Source: Bradyrhizobium diazoefficiens | GTDB lineage: Bacteria; Pseudomonadota; Alphaproteobacteria; Rhizobiales; Xanthobacteraceae | Assembly: GCF_018129965.1 (NCBI RefSeq) | Contig: NZ_JAFCKW010000036.1 | Location: forward strand, 1-54,807 | Reading direction: 5' to 3' | DNA length: 54,807 nucleotides | Shown here: positions 10,461-20,848 of the stretch, piece by piece | Layout of the letters: the number at the start of each line of letters is the position of its first letter | How positions within the stretch are numbered: position 1 is the first letter of the stretch | Notes under the pieces: generated by a model | Seen by the model: only the letters and a program-made list of their open reading frames with translations | Database searches by the model: none | What the model was told of the DNA's origin: nothing | Position numbers and translations under genes: made by a program

Positions 10461-10548
10461 CTCGTCTTGACCGTATGGCCTGCGGCCTATACCTGTTTAT
10501 GACCATTTTCTGACACGCCGCGTCCCTGCGGTCCCGTCCGGTCCAGAC

Positions 10549-11148
10549 ATGCCCTTGCCATCGTCCGCGCGTGCGTTGAAGAAGCCTCGTCTTGACGACG
10601 AGGTGCGCTTTCTCAGGTCGTGGATCGAAAAGCCCCTCCACATGGGCGCGGTGATGCCGTCGGGCAAGCTGTTGGCCCGGACCATGGCTCATTACGTCGA
10701 TATCGACTCGGACGATCCGGTGGTCGAGCTCGGGCCCGGTACCGGCGCCATTACCTCGGCCCTGGTCGAGCGCGGCGTCGACCAGAAGCGCCTCGTCCTC
10801 GTCGAATACAATCCCGGCTTCTGCGCCCTGCTGCGCGACCGCTATCCGCAGGCCAAGGTGGTGCAGGGCGATGCCTATCGCCTGCGCGACACGCTCTGGA
10901 ACGTCTTGAGCGCGCCCGCCTCCGCCGTCGTCTCGGGCCTGCCGCTGGTCACCAAGCCGATGTTGACGCGGCTGCGCCTGATCCGCGACGCCTTCACGGC
11001 GCTCGCGCCCGGGGCGCCGTTCGTCCAGTTCACCTATGCGGTGGTGCCGCCGATCCCGAAGTCCCTGCCCGGCGTGTCCACAGAGGCCTCGGAACGGATC
11101 TGGATGAACCTTCCGCCGGCCCGCGTCTGGGTGTATCGCAAGGACTAA
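10549..11148 (+). CDS. pmtA: Phospholipid N-methyltransferase PmtA-type (SAM-dependent)
   Basis: The protein carries a class I SAM-binding fold with motif I E60-L-G-P-G-T-G66 and the downstream VLVEYNPGF and VVQGDAY segments, like small rhizobial PmtA and the KsgA-related methyltransferases. PmtA methylates phosphatidylethanolamine at the membrane on the way to phosphatidylcholine. From memory, the Bradyrhizobium japonicum pmtA gene lies next to dnaKJ, which supports the name. The 199-residue length fits. An alternative is an uncharacterised member of the same methyltransferase group. It starts 88 bp after dnaJ. Confidence 0.82.
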   Translation: MPLPSSARALKKPRLDDEVRFLRSWIEKPLHMGAVMPSGKLLARTMAHYVDIDSDDPVVELGPGTGAITSALVERGVDQKRLVLVEYNPGFCALLRDRYPQAKVVQGDAYRLRDTLWNVLSAPASAVVSGLPLVTKPMLTRLRLIRDAFTALAPGAPFVQFTYAVVPPIPKSLPGVSTEASERIWMNLPPARVWVYRKD

Positions 11149-11205
11149 TTCCGCCGGCAGTCTCCCTTGCGCGGCGGGCTCGTGTCGCCGAACGCATGGA
11201 AGCGG

Positions 11206-11784
11206 ATGTCCGCACCCAGGATCCTGGTCATTCCCGGCTCGCTCCGCACCGGCTCGCACAATGCGAAGCTGGCGGCGGTTGCCGCCTATGAATTCGCCCG
11301 GGCCGACGTCGAGATCACCCGTATCTCGCTCGCGGATTTTCCGCTGCCGATCTACGACGGCGATCTCGAGGCCCAGTCCGGCGTGCCCAAGCACGCGATC
11401 AATCTCAAGCGCATGATCGGCGCGCATCATGGCGTGCTGTTGGTCTCGCCCGAATACAACGCCTCGGTACCGCCGCTGCTCAAGAACGCCATCGACTGGA
11501 TCAGCCGCGTGCAGGATCCGCATGAGACCCGCGGCGACGTGTTCCGCAACCGCGCCTTCGCGCTCGCCGGCGCCTCGCAGGGCCGGCTCGGCGCCGCCCG
11601 CGCGCTGCAGGCGCTGCGGCTGATCCTGACCTCCTGCCACGCCCATGTGATCCCGAGCCAGCTCAGCCTCGCCTTTGCCGACCAGGCCTATGACGATATG
11701 GACAGGCTGAAGAACGAGGGCGACATCGCCGCGTTGAAGGAGCTGGTGGCGCAGCTGATCGATATTTCCCAACGCTTGATGTGA
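11206..11784 (+). CDS. NADPH-dependent FMN reductase family protein
   Basis: The flavodoxin-like fold of NADPH-dependent FMN reductases (ChrR, YieF and ArsH relatives) is shown by the N-terminal ILVIPGSLRTGSHN phosphate-binding loop and the SPEYNASVPPLLKNAIDW signature. Such proteins are cytoplasmic and reduce FMN, quinones or chromate; the substrate here is not known. The ATG at 11206 places the IPGSLR loop at the usual distance from the N-terminus; TTG at 11167 and GTG at 11182 in the same frame are less likely. It is followed within 6 bp by pyrF, so the two are probably co-transcribed. Confidence 0.88.
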   Translation: MSAPRILVIPGSLRTGSHNAKLAAVAAYEFARADVEITRISLADFPLPIYDGDLEAQSGVPKHAINLKRMIGAHHGVLLVSPEYNASVPPLLKNAIDWISRVQDPHETRGDVFRNRAFALAGASQGRLGAARALQALRLILTSCHAHVIPSQLSLAFADQAYDDMDRLKNEGDIAALKELVAQLIDISQRLM

Positions 11785-11790
11785 GGTGAC

Positions 11791-12501
11791 ATGACGCCCG
11801 CCGAGATCGCCCCGAAAGACCGTCTGATCGTCGCGCTCGATTTGCCGGGCGTGGATGCCGCGGAGGCGATGATCGCAAGGCTCGGCGACAGCGTCGGCTT
11901 CTACAAGATCGGCTATCGCCTGGCTTATGCCGGCGGCTTGCCGCTGGTCGCCAGGCTCGCGGACCAGGGCAAGAAGGTCTTTCTCGACCTCAAGCTGCAC
12001 GACATCGGCAACACGGTGGCGCAAGGCGTCGAGAGCATCACGAAGCTGGGTGCGACCTGCCTCACCGTGCATGCCTATCCGCAGACCATGAAGGGCGCCG
12101 TCGAAGGCCGCGGCAACGCGAATCTGAAGATCCTCGCCGTCACGGTGCTGACCTCCTACAACGACGATGATCTGCATGCCGCCGGCTATCGGCTCGGCGT
12201 TTCCGAACTCGTCGAAGCGCGCGCGCAGCAGGCGCAGGTGCTCGGCGTGGACGGCCTCGTCTGCTCGCCCGAGGAAGTCGGCAGCCTGCGCAAGATCGTC
12301 GGCCACCAGTTGAACCTCGTCACGCCCGGCATCCGTCCGGCGGGCGCGGCGAGCGGCGACCAGAAGCGCATCATGACGCCGGGCCGCGCGATCGCTGCAG
12401 GTGCGGATTATCTGGTCGTCGGACGGCCGGTGGTGGAAGCCGCCGACCCCAGGGCAATCGCAGACGCCATCCAGGCCGAGATCGCGCAGGCGCTCGGTTA
12501 A
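11791..12501 (+). CDS. pyrF: Orotidine 5'-phosphate decarboxylase
   Basis: PyrF converts OMP to UMP, the last step of pyrimidine synthesis. The active-site tetrad segment VFLDLKLHDIGNT is present near residue 65, together with N-terminal LIVALDLPG, YKIGYRL, LTVHAYP and the phosphate-binding VTPGIRPAG. The 236 residues match the bacterial single-domain type. GAGG lies just upstream of the ATG. It forms a tight unit with the FMN reductase gene before it and a DUF1330 gene 23 bp after it. Confidence 0.97.
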   Translation: MTPAEIAPKDRLIVALDLPGVDAAEAMIARLGDSVGFYKIGYRLAYAGGLPLVARLADQGKKVFLDLKLHDIGNTVAQGVESITKLGATCLTVHAYPQTMKGAVEGRGNANLKILAVTVLTSYNDDDLHAAGYRLGVSELVEARAQQAQVLGVDGLVCSPEEVGSLRKIVGHQLNLVTPGIRPAGAASGDQKRIMTPGRAIAAGADYLVVGRPVVEAADPRAIADAIQAEIAQALG

Positions 12502-12524
12502 CCAACACACCAGGGAGAAGAACG

Positions 12525-12836
12525 ATGGCTAAGGGTTACTGGATCGGACGCGTCGATGTGAGCAATGACGAGGGCTACAAGCCCTACGCCGTCGCCAACG
12601 GTCCGATCTTCAAGAAATGGGGTGCCCGCTTCGTCGTCCGCGCCGGCAAGTTCACCACCGTTGAAGGCGCCAGCCGCACCCGCAACGTCGTGATCGAATT
12701 CCCGGACTACGAGACCGCGATCGCCTGTTACAACTCGCCGGAATACCAGGCCAACATCAAGGTGCGCCAGCCGCACTCGATCGCCGACCTCATCATCATC
12801 GAGGGTTACGACGGCCCGCAACCGTCGGACGGTTGA
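12525..12836 (+). CDS. DUF1330 domain protein
   Basis: This 103-residue protein has the DUF1330 pattern of a dimeric alpha/beta barrel: MAKGYWIGRVDVSNDEGYKPYAVANGPIF at the N-terminus and the VVIEFPDYETAIACYNSPEYQ segment. No enzymatic role is established for the family. It begins behind GGGAGAAG and lies 23 bp after pyrF, so it is probably in the same transcript. Its stop is followed after 8 bp by copy 2 of the 80-bp palindrome. Confidence 0.9.
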   Translation: MAKGYWIGRVDVSNDEGYKPYAVANGPIFKKWGARFVVRAGKFTTVEGASRTRNVVIEFPDYETAIACYNSPEYQANIKVRQPHSIADLIIIEGYDGPQPSDG

Positions 12837-12844
12837 GTTACACC

Positions 12845-12924
12845 GTCATTCCGGGGCGGCTCGCAGAGCCGAACCCGGAATCTCGAGATTTCGGGTTCGA
12901 TGCTGCGCATCGGCCCGGAATGAC
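12845..12924. repeat. 80-bp three-armed palindromic element, copy 2 (reverse orientation)
   Basis: It has the same length and design as the element at 4742-4821, but the GGCTC-gca-GAGCC arm is first and the GATGC-tgc-GCATC arm last, as expected of an inverted insertion. One mismatch is in the central arm and one at the base of the outer stem. It starts 8 bp after the DUF1330 stop. Confidence 0.92.
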
Positions 12925-12993
12925 GGACCAAGATCCCCCTCGGTTGCCGGAACTGCATCCCCCCGCTAAAACCGCCCCGAAGAGGATCACACC

Positions 12994-13809
12994 ATGTCCG
13001 AGATGCGCTTGATTGTTGCTGGGGCCGGCGGCCGGATGGGCCGCGCGCTGACGCGGGCAATTGCCGACAGCAAGGGCGCCGTGCTGGCCGGTGCGCTGGA
13101 GGCGCCGGGATCGGAGCTGCTCGGCAAGGATGCCGGCGTGCTCGCGGGGCTCCCGGCCAACGGCATCAAGCTCTCCGCCGATCTCTGGGAGATGTCGAAG
13201 GACGCCGACGGCATTCTGGATTTCACCGTGCCGGCCGCGACCATCGCCAATGTCGCGATCGCGGCCGAGCGCGGCATCGTCCACGTCATCGGCACCACCG
13301 GCCTGTCGTCCTCCGACAACGCCGTGATCAAGAGCGTCACCAATCGCGCAGTCGTGGTGCAATCAGGCAATATGAGCCTCGGCGTCAATCTGCTCGCCGC
13401 CGTGGTCGAGCGCGTCGCCAAGGCGCTCGACGAGAGCTTCGATATCGAAGTCGTGGAAACGCACCACCGCATGAAGGTCGATGCGCCCTCCGGCACCGCG
13501 CTGATGCTGGGCCAGGCGGCAGCCACCGGCCGCGGAATCTCGCTCGACGAGAATTCCGAGCGCGGCCGCGACGGCATCACCGGGGCGCGCAAGCCCGGCG
13601 CCATCGGCTTTGCCTCGCTGCGCGGCGGCACCGTCGCCGGCGATCACAGCGTGACGTTCCTCGGCCCGTTCGAGCGGCTGACGCTGTCGCATCTCGCCGA
13701 AGACCGCATGCTGTTCGCACATGGTGCGCTGAAGGCGGCGCTGTGGGCGCATGGCAAGACGGCGGGGCACTATTCCATGGCCGACGTGCTCGGTCTTGCA
13801 GATATCTGA
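12994..13809 (+). CDS. dapB: 4-hydroxy-tetrahydrodipicolinate reductase
   Basis: DapB reduces hydroxy-tetrahydrodipicolinate with NAD(P)H in lysine and diaminopimelate synthesis. The nucleotide-binding G10-A-G-G-R-M-G16 motif, the GTTGLS segment and the catalytic VETHHRMKVDAPSGTAL stretch are all intact. The 271 residues are a normal length. It is preceded by GAAGAGGATCACACC and an 80-bp palindrome, and followed by gpmA after 56 bp, so dapB-gpmA may be co-transcribed. The dapB-gpmA pairing is common in rhizobia. Confidence 0.97.
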   Translation: MSEMRLIVAGAGGRMGRALTRAIADSKGAVLAGALEAPGSELLGKDAGVLAGLPANGIKLSADLWEMSKDADGILDFTVPAATIANVAIAAERGIVHVIGTTGLSSSDNAVIKSVTNRAVVVQSGNMSLGVNLLAAVVERVAKALDESFDIEVVETHHRMKVDAPSGTALMLGQAAATGRGISLDENSERGRDGITGARKPGAIGFASLRGGTVAGDHSVTFLGPFERLTLSHLAEDRMLFAHGALKAALWAHGKTAGHYSMADVLGLADI

Positions 13810-13865
13810 ATGAAGGCGAGCATGACCCGGAAAGGTGATGCTCTCAACGAGATGGAAAGCAGTCA

Positions 13866-14489
13866 ATGAGTGAACGTCTCCTCGTGCTCGTGCGTCACGG
13901 CCAGAGCGAATGGAATCTGAAGAACCTTTTCACCGGCTGGAAGGATCCTGATCTCACCGAGCAGGGTGTGACGGAAGCCAAAGAGGCCGGCCGCAAGCTG
14001 AAGGCCAAGGGTCTCGTGTTCGACGTCGCCTACACCTCGGTGCTGACGCGCGCGCAGCACACGCTCGACCTCATCCTCGGCGAACTCGGCCAGAGCGGGC
14101 TTCCCACCACGAAGAACCTCGCGCTGAACGAGCGCGACTACGGCGATCTCTCCGGTCTCAACAAGGACGACGCGCGCAAGAAATGGGGTGAGGAGCAGGT
14201 GCTGATCTGGCGCCGCTCCTACGACGTGCCGCCGCCCGGCGGCGAAAGCCTCAAGGACACGCTCGCGCGGGCACTGCCTTACTACGTGCAGGAGATCCTG
14301 CCCGGCGTGCTCAACGGCAAGCGCACGCTGGTCGCCGCCCACGGCAACTCGCTGCGCGCGCTGATCATGGTGCTGGAGAAGCTCTCGCCCGAAGGCATCT
14401 TGAAGCGCGAACTCGCGACCGGCGTGCCGATCATCTACCGGCTCAATGCGGATTCGACCGTGGCCTCGAAGCTGGATCTGGCGGGCTGA
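13866..14489 (+). CDS. gpmA: 2,3-bisphosphoglycerate-dependent phosphoglycerate mutase
   Basis: GpmA interconverts 3- and 2-phosphoglycerate. The phosphorylated histidine sits in R10-H11-G12-Q-S-E-W-N, and the second active-site histidine is in AAHGNSLRALI. At 207 residues it is the short alphaproteobacterial form rather than the 250-residue E. coli form. It lies after dapB and is convergent with the AraC-Ogt gene; an 8-bp G/C hairpin lies midway between the two stops. Confidence 0.95.
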   Translation: MSERLLVLVRHGQSEWNLKNLFTGWKDPDLTEQGVTEAKEAGRKLKAKGLVFDVAYTSVLTRAQHTLDLILGELGQSGLPTTKNLALNERDYGDLSGLNKDDARKKWGEEQVLIWRRSYDVPPPGGESLKDTLARALPYYVQEILPGVLNGKRTLVAAHGNSLRALIMVLEKLSPEGILKRELATGVPIIYRLNADSTVASKLDLAG

Positions 14490-14500
14490 GTTGTTCGCCT

Positions 14501-14518
14501 CTCCCCGCGAGCGGGGAG
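14501..14518. repeat. G/C hairpin between convergent genes
   Basis: CTCCCCGC and GCGGGGAG form a perfect 8-bp stem with a 2-base centre, 11 bp from both the gpmA stop and the opposing stop at 14530. It may act as a bidirectional transcript end, but no U run is present. Confidence 0.55.
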
Positions 14519-14529
14519 TGGGAGACAAC

Positions 14530-15426
14530 CTACTGCATCCCCAACTGCCCGGCCTCCCAGCCCAGCATCGCCTGCTTGCGCGTGATGCCCCAGTGATAGC
14601 CTGTCAGCGTGCCGCTCTTGCCGAGGGCGCGGTGACAGGGCACGACGAACGACACCGGGTTCTTGCCGACGGCGGCGCCGACGGCGCGTGAGGCCTTCGG
14701 ACTGTTGATGTTGCAGGCGATGTCGGAATAGGACACCGCACGGCCCATCGGGATTTTCAGCAGCGTCTCCCAGACCCGCACCTCGAAATCGGTGCCGATC
14801 ATCACCACGCGCAGCGGCTGGTCCGGCCGCCACAATTTCGTATCGAAGATGCGCTGCGCCAGCGGCGCGGTGCCTTCATGGTCCTCGACGTAAGTGGCTT
14901 TGGGCCAGCGCCGGGTCATGTCGGCCAGCGAGGCCTGCTCCTCGCCGGGATCGGCAAAGGCGAGGCCCGACAGGCCGCGGCCGGTGGCGATCACGATCGC
15001 GGTTCCGAACGGTGAGGGATGGAAGCCATAGCGCAGGGTGAGGCCAGCGCCGCCGTTCTTCCATTCGCCCGGCGACATCGCTTCGTGGGTGACGAAGAGA
15101 TCGTGAAGCCGTCCTGGCCCCGACAGACCCGAGTCGAGTGCCGCGTCGAGGATGCTCGCGGAGTCCCTGAGCAGGCCCTTGGCGTGGTCGAGCGTCAGCG
15201 CCTGCATGAAGGCCTTCGGCGTGATCGAGGCCCAGCGGCGAAACAGATGATGCAGCTCGTCCGGCGTGACGCCGGCGGCATCGGCCATCGCCTCGATGGT
15301 CGGCTGCGCGCGCCATTTCTCCGAAATGAAGGCGATCGCCCGGCGCACCGAATCATAATCGCGCAGCGCGGCGTTCTGGGGGCCTGGCTTGGCCAGGCGC
15401 TGGTCCTGTATGGCGAGTGTCATCAT
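14530..15426 (-). CDS. AraC-type / methylated-DNA-protein cysteine methyltransferase fusion
   Basis: The protein joins an AraC-like helix-turn-helix domain (about residues 25-125, with LTLDHAKGLLRDS and AALDSGLSGPGRLHDLF) to an O6-alkylguanine-DNA alkyltransferase domain (about 130-295). The alkyl-acceptor cysteine is C264 in P263-C-H-R266, with the minor-groove RAVG at 247-250. It lacks the N-terminal zinc-binding Ada domain that senses methylphosphotriesters. It is therefore an Ada-like repair protein without the usual sensor, and may autoregulate through the AraC part. Two ATGs at 15426 and 15423 are equivalent. The 298-residue length is common in rhizobia. Confidence 0.93.
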   Translation of the reverse strand: MMTLAIQDQRLAKPGPQNAALRDYDSVRRAIAFISEKWRAQPTIEAMADAAGVTPDELHHLFRRWASITPKAFMQALTLDHAKGLLRDSASILDAALDSGLSGPGRLHDLFVTHEAMSPGEWKNGGAGLTLRYGFHPSPFGTAIVIATGRGLSGLAFADPGEEQASLADMTRRWPKATYVEDHEGTAPLAQRIFDTKLWRPDQPLRVVMIGTDFEVRVWETLLKIPMGRAVSYSDIACNINSPKASRAVGAAVGKNPVSFVVPCHRALGKSGTLTGYHWGITRKQAMLGWEAGQLGMQ

Positions 15427-15480
15427 GGCCGCGAATGTAGAAGGCGGGCGAATTGGAAACCACCCGATTTCCGACCCGGA

Positions 15481-16014
15481 TCAACTCACCGGATTGTAGG
15501 TCGGCCCGCGCCTGGCCGCATTGAGTGCCTCAACCAAGCCATTGTAGAAACTGGCTTTTTCCTGTGGTCCCAAAAAGCCGGCGATGCGGAGCCGGCGGCC
15601 GCGGGAGATCAGATAGAGATGCTCGATGCCAAAATCCTCGTCGACCTCCGTGTCGAGCCGGACCCAGAGCGGGTTGAACGACCATTCGACGACATGGCCG
15701 CGCTGACTGACCCGCCGCACCCGCAATTCCGATGGCGTGACCACGATCTCCTCGCACGCCCGCGCGGCACGGAAATTGGCCTTGAAGGCCCACCAGACCA
15801 CGAGCACGTCGAGCCCGAAGAAACCGAACACCGGCCAGGCGCCCATCATCAGGAAGACCATGCCGGTGACGAAGCTGACCGCGCTCAGGAACAGCATCAC
15901 GGCCAGGAAGCCGCTACGGTTCAGCGAGCGGTGCGGCGTCAGGCGCGCGGAGAAGATCTCCACTTCGCGCTGATCCTTGAGGTCCTTGCCCTCAATTTCG
16001 TTGCCTGTGCTCAT
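15481..16014 (-). CDS. DUF2244 integral membrane protein
   Basis: The 177-residue protein matches DUF2244: a basic N-terminus (IFSARLTPHRSLNRSGF), two adjacent membrane helices (about residues 35-55 and 60-80, GFLAVMLFLSAVSFVTG and AWPVFGFFGLDVLVVWWAF) and a cytoplasmic beta-rich tail. No function is established. It is divergent from nth with only 22 bp between start codons, so their promoters must overlap the neighbouring coding ends. This pairing is common in alphaproteobacteria. Confidence 0.9.
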   Translation of the reverse strand: MSTGNEIEGKDLKDQREVEIFSARLTPHRSLNRSGFLAVMLFLSAVSFVTGMVFLMMGAWPVFGFFGLDVLVVWWAFKANFRAARACEEIVVTPSELRVRRVSQRGHVVEWSFNPLWVRLDTEVDEDFGIEHLYLISRGRRLRIAGFLGPQEKASFYNGLVEALNAARRGPTYNPVS

Positions 16015-16036
16015 CGTCCCTCAGTATATCCCGATC

Positions 16037-16789
16037 ATGGCGAAAATCACCCGCAAGCCGGCCCCGCGCAAAGCGGCTATGCCGAAGAAGAAGGCAAAGG
16101 CTGCCGTCGCCAAGCCGAAGGCCCCCGTCCGGACATCGCAGAAAGCTGCAAAACCCTGGACGCCGGCCGAGGTCCACGAGGCTTTCAGCCGTTTCCGCAC
16201 GGCCAATCCGGAGCCGAAGGGCGAACTCGAGCACGTCAATCCCTTCACGCTGCTGGTCGCCGTGGTGCTGTCGGCGCAGGCCACCGATGCCGGGGTCAAC
16301 AAGGCGACGCGCGCCCTGTTCGCGGTCGCCGACACGCCGCAGAAGATGCTCGACCTCGGCGAGGAGCGTGTGCGCGACTATATCAAGACCATCGGCCTCT
16401 ATCGCACCAAGGCCAAGAACGTCATCGCGCTGTCGGCCAAGCTGCTCAGCGAATTTGGCGGCGAGGTGCCGCGCACGCGCGCGGAAATCGAGTCGCTGCC
16501 CGGCGCCGGGCGCAAGACGGCCAATGTCGTGCTCAACATGGCGTTCGGTGAGCACACCATGGCGGTCGATACGCATGTCTTCCGCGTCGGCAACCGCACT
16601 GCTCTTGCGCCCGGCAAGACGCCGCTCGAGGTCGAACTCGGGCTGGAAAAGATCATCCCGGCCGAGTTCATGCTGCATGCCCATCACTGGCTGATCCTGC
16701 ACGGCCGCTACACCTGCCTCGCGCGCAAGCCGCGCTGCGATGTATGCCTGATCACCGATCTCTGCCGGTGGCCGGAGAAGACGGTCTGA
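16037..16789 (+). CDS. nth: Endonuclease III
   Basis: Nth is a base-excision repair DNA glycosylase/AP lyase for oxidised pyrimidines. The helix-hairpin-helix carries LPGAGRKTANVV with the catalytic K160, and the catalytic D178 is in MAVDTHVFR. The 4Fe-4S cluster ligands C227-x6-C234-x2-C237-x5-C243 are complete. The first 40 residues are a Lys/Ala/Pro-rich extension not found in the E. coli protein, perhaps for DNA binding. ATG at 16037 is chosen because the frame upstream runs into the divergent gene. Confidence 0.97.
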   Translation: MAKITRKPAPRKAAMPKKKAKAAVAKPKAPVRTSQKAAKPWTPAEVHEAFSRFRTANPEPKGELEHVNPFTLLVAVVLSAQATDAGVNKATRALFAVADTPQKMLDLGEERVRDYIKTIGLYRTKAKNVIALSAKLLSEFGGEVPRTRAEIESLPGAGRKTANVVLNMAFGEHTMAVDTHVFRVGNRTALAPGKTPLEVELGLEKIIPAEFMLHAHHWLILHGRYTCLARKPRCDVCLITDLCRWPEKTV

Positions 16790-16888
16790 GGCCGTGTTCG
16801 CCCGCTGCGCAGATGCTGGGTGCAGGTGACCTGGACACTGCTCAGATCTCGGACTCTCGGCAGCAAGCTGCGCAACTCTGTCCGACCT

Positions 16889-16909
16889 CTCCCCGCTGGG
16901 GAGAGGTGG
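16889..16909. repeat. Short G/C hairpin between nth and the EI24 gene
   Basis: CCTCTCCCC and GGGGAGAGG form a perfect 9-bp stem with a short centre. It lies 6 bp beyond the stop of the minus-strand gene at 16916. Nothing else is seen in 16790-16915. Confidence 0.55.
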
Positions 16910-16915
16910 AGACCG

Positions 16916-17656
16916 TCACCGCATCTGCCGCGCCGGCTCGATCAGTTCGGGCCGCGGGCCGGAGAGGCGCTTGTGCATGTGGACCATGAAGGCCATGCCG
17001 AAGATCGGCGTCGCCAGGTTCACGATCGGGATCGAGACGAAGGCCGCGATGAACAGGCCGGCGGTGAAGATGGTCGCGGCATTGTCGCGCCGCATCGCCT
17101 TGGCCTCCTCCGGCGAGCGGAAGCGCATCGCGGCAAGCTCGAAATATTCGCGGCCGAGCAGCCATGCCGTGGCGAGGAAGAAGATGAGGAATCCGGCGCC
17201 GGCCAGGAACACGAAGGGCAGCGCGATCAGGTAGACCAGGATGGTCAGCAGCGCGGTCTTGACGCCTTCGTACATCGCCTGACTGAAAGGAAGTGCGCTG
17301 CCCGGCCGTTCCGCGGGATAGTGTTCGCGTTCGACATGGTCGGCGACATCGTCGACGAACAGGCTCGCCACCAGCGAGGTGATGGCAGGCATCAGGAACA
17401 CGGCGCCGAACACGACGCCGAGGCCCGCTGCGATCGAGATGATCCAGGCGAACACTTCCAGCGAGGCGTGCCAGCCGGGTCCGAGCAGGCCTTCGAGCCA
17501 GACCTCGCCATAGGTCGCAAACCAGCTCAGCAGCCGCTGCAATCCGATCGCCAGTACGATGATCAGCACCAGGGCAAGCCCGATCGATCGCCACAGGATC
17601 GAGCGCATCGGCGGCGAGATCATTTGCGACAGCGCCTTGACGGCGGCATCCAGCAT
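16916..17656 (-). CDS. EI24/CysZ-family integral membrane protein
   Basis: The 246-residue protein has four hydrophobic stretches in the pattern of the CysZ/EI24 family (about residues 25-50, 65-95, 135-165 and 190-220), with the family motif FLMPAITSLVASLFVDDVADHVEREHYP after the second. E. coli CysZ is a sulfate channel; many EI24 proteins have no known substrate and no sulfate gene is nearby. It lies 92 bp downstream of nikR on the same strand and may share its transcript. Confidence 0.82.
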   Translation of the reverse strand: MLDAAVKALSQMISPPMRSILWRSIGLALVLIIVLAIGLQRLLSWFATYGEVWLEGLLGPGWHASLEVFAWIISIAAGLGVVFGAVFLMPAITSLVASLFVDDVADHVEREHYPAERPGSALPFSQAMYEGVKTALLTILVYLIALPFVFLAGAGFLIFFLATAWLLGREYFELAAMRFRSPEEAKAMRRDNAATIFTAGLFIAAFVSIPIVNLATPIFGMAFMVHMHKRLSGPRPELIEPARQMR

Positions 17657-17748
17657 GGGAGTTCCTCTCGAAAAGCTATCCGCGAGAGGTAGGCTTGCCG
17701 GGCCGGTTCGGCAAGGGAGGCCGGCCCGCGGCTTGCAGCGCCGCGCCG

Positions 17749-18195
17749 TTAGTCATGCCGGTGCCCGTGCTTCCGTGCCTTCGCCGGCTTGCCTTCGCCC
17801 GTTGGAATCATCATCACCCGGCCATAGCGCACGCCGCGCTCGGCGATGATGTGGTCGGCGAAATGCTTGACCTCGCCGGCATCACCGCGCAGCGCGGTCA
17901 TCTCCATGCAGTTGTTGTCGTCAAGGTGAACATGCAGGGTCGCCAGCGCGAGGTCGTGATGGCCGTGGAATTCCTGCACAAGACGTTTCGAAAGATCGCG
18001 CGCAGCGTGGTCGTAGACATAGACGAGGCCGGCGACGCAGGGGCCGGTCTGCGCGGTGTCCTCGGTCGACTGCTGGAGCCCGGCACGGGCGAGGTCGCGG
18101 ATGATCTCGGAGCGGTTCTGGTAGCCGCGGGCGTCCGCCGCCGCATCGATCTCCGCCAGGAGATCATCTTCGATCGTGATCGTGATCCGCTGCAT
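17749..18195 (-). CDS. nikR: Nickel-responsive regulator NikR
   Basis: NikR is a ribbon-helix-helix repressor with a C-terminal ACT domain that binds Ni(II). The N-terminal MQRITITIEDDLLAEIDAAA arm and RSEIIRDLAR helix form the DNA-binding part. All four nickel ligands are in place: H77, H88, H90 and C96 (E. coli H76, H87, H89, C95). The tail ends in a His-rich HGHRHD. Its 148 residues and the ATG at 18195 fit the family; a longer reading would begin inside a palindrome. No nickel transporter or hydrogenase gene is in the window, so its target is elsewhere. It follows the broken copper ATPase. Confidence 0.92.
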   Translation of the reverse strand: MQRITITIEDDLLAEIDAAADARGYQNRSEIIRDLARAGLQQSTEDTAQTGPCVAGLVYVYDHAARDLSKRLVQEFHGHHDLALATLHVHLDDNNCMEMTALRGDAGEVKHFADHIIAERGVRYGRVMMIPTGEGKPAKARKHGHRHD

Positions 18196-18233
18196 CAGGT
18201 CCTCTCCGCGCGTCTCGCCTCTGTCCGTCGAAC

Positions 18234-18321
18234 CGTAGCCCGGATCGCGCAAAGCGCAATCCGGGACAGAGCCGACAGGTCCGCAGAACCCGGATTTCGC
18301 TTCGCTCCATTTAGGCTACGA
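18234..18321. repeat. Palindromic element between nikR and copA
   Basis: CGTAGCC at 18234-18240 pairs with GGCTACG at 18315-18321, and CCGGATCGCGCAAAGCG pairs loosely with the CGCTTCG and CCCGGAT words on the right side. It ends 14 bp beyond the copA stop. Confidence 0.7.
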
Positions 18322-18335
18322 GATCGCATCTCCCC

Positions 18336-20792
<2,457 letters not shown>

Positions 20793-20822
20793 GCTCCGTC
20801 CCGGCGTCCGGTCTTGCAACCC

Positions 20823-20841
20823 ATACCCGGTAGGGGTATAT
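20823..20841. promoter_or_regulatory. CsoR-type operator between copA and csoR
   Basis: ATACCCGGTAGGGGTATAT is an AT-flanked pseudo-palindrome with a central G/C tract, the typical form of CsoR/RcnR-family operators. It lies 8 bp before the csoR ATG and 31 bp before the copA start, so one repressor could control both genes. It is inferred from form and position. Confidence 0.65.
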
Positions 20842-20848
20842 AGAGCCC

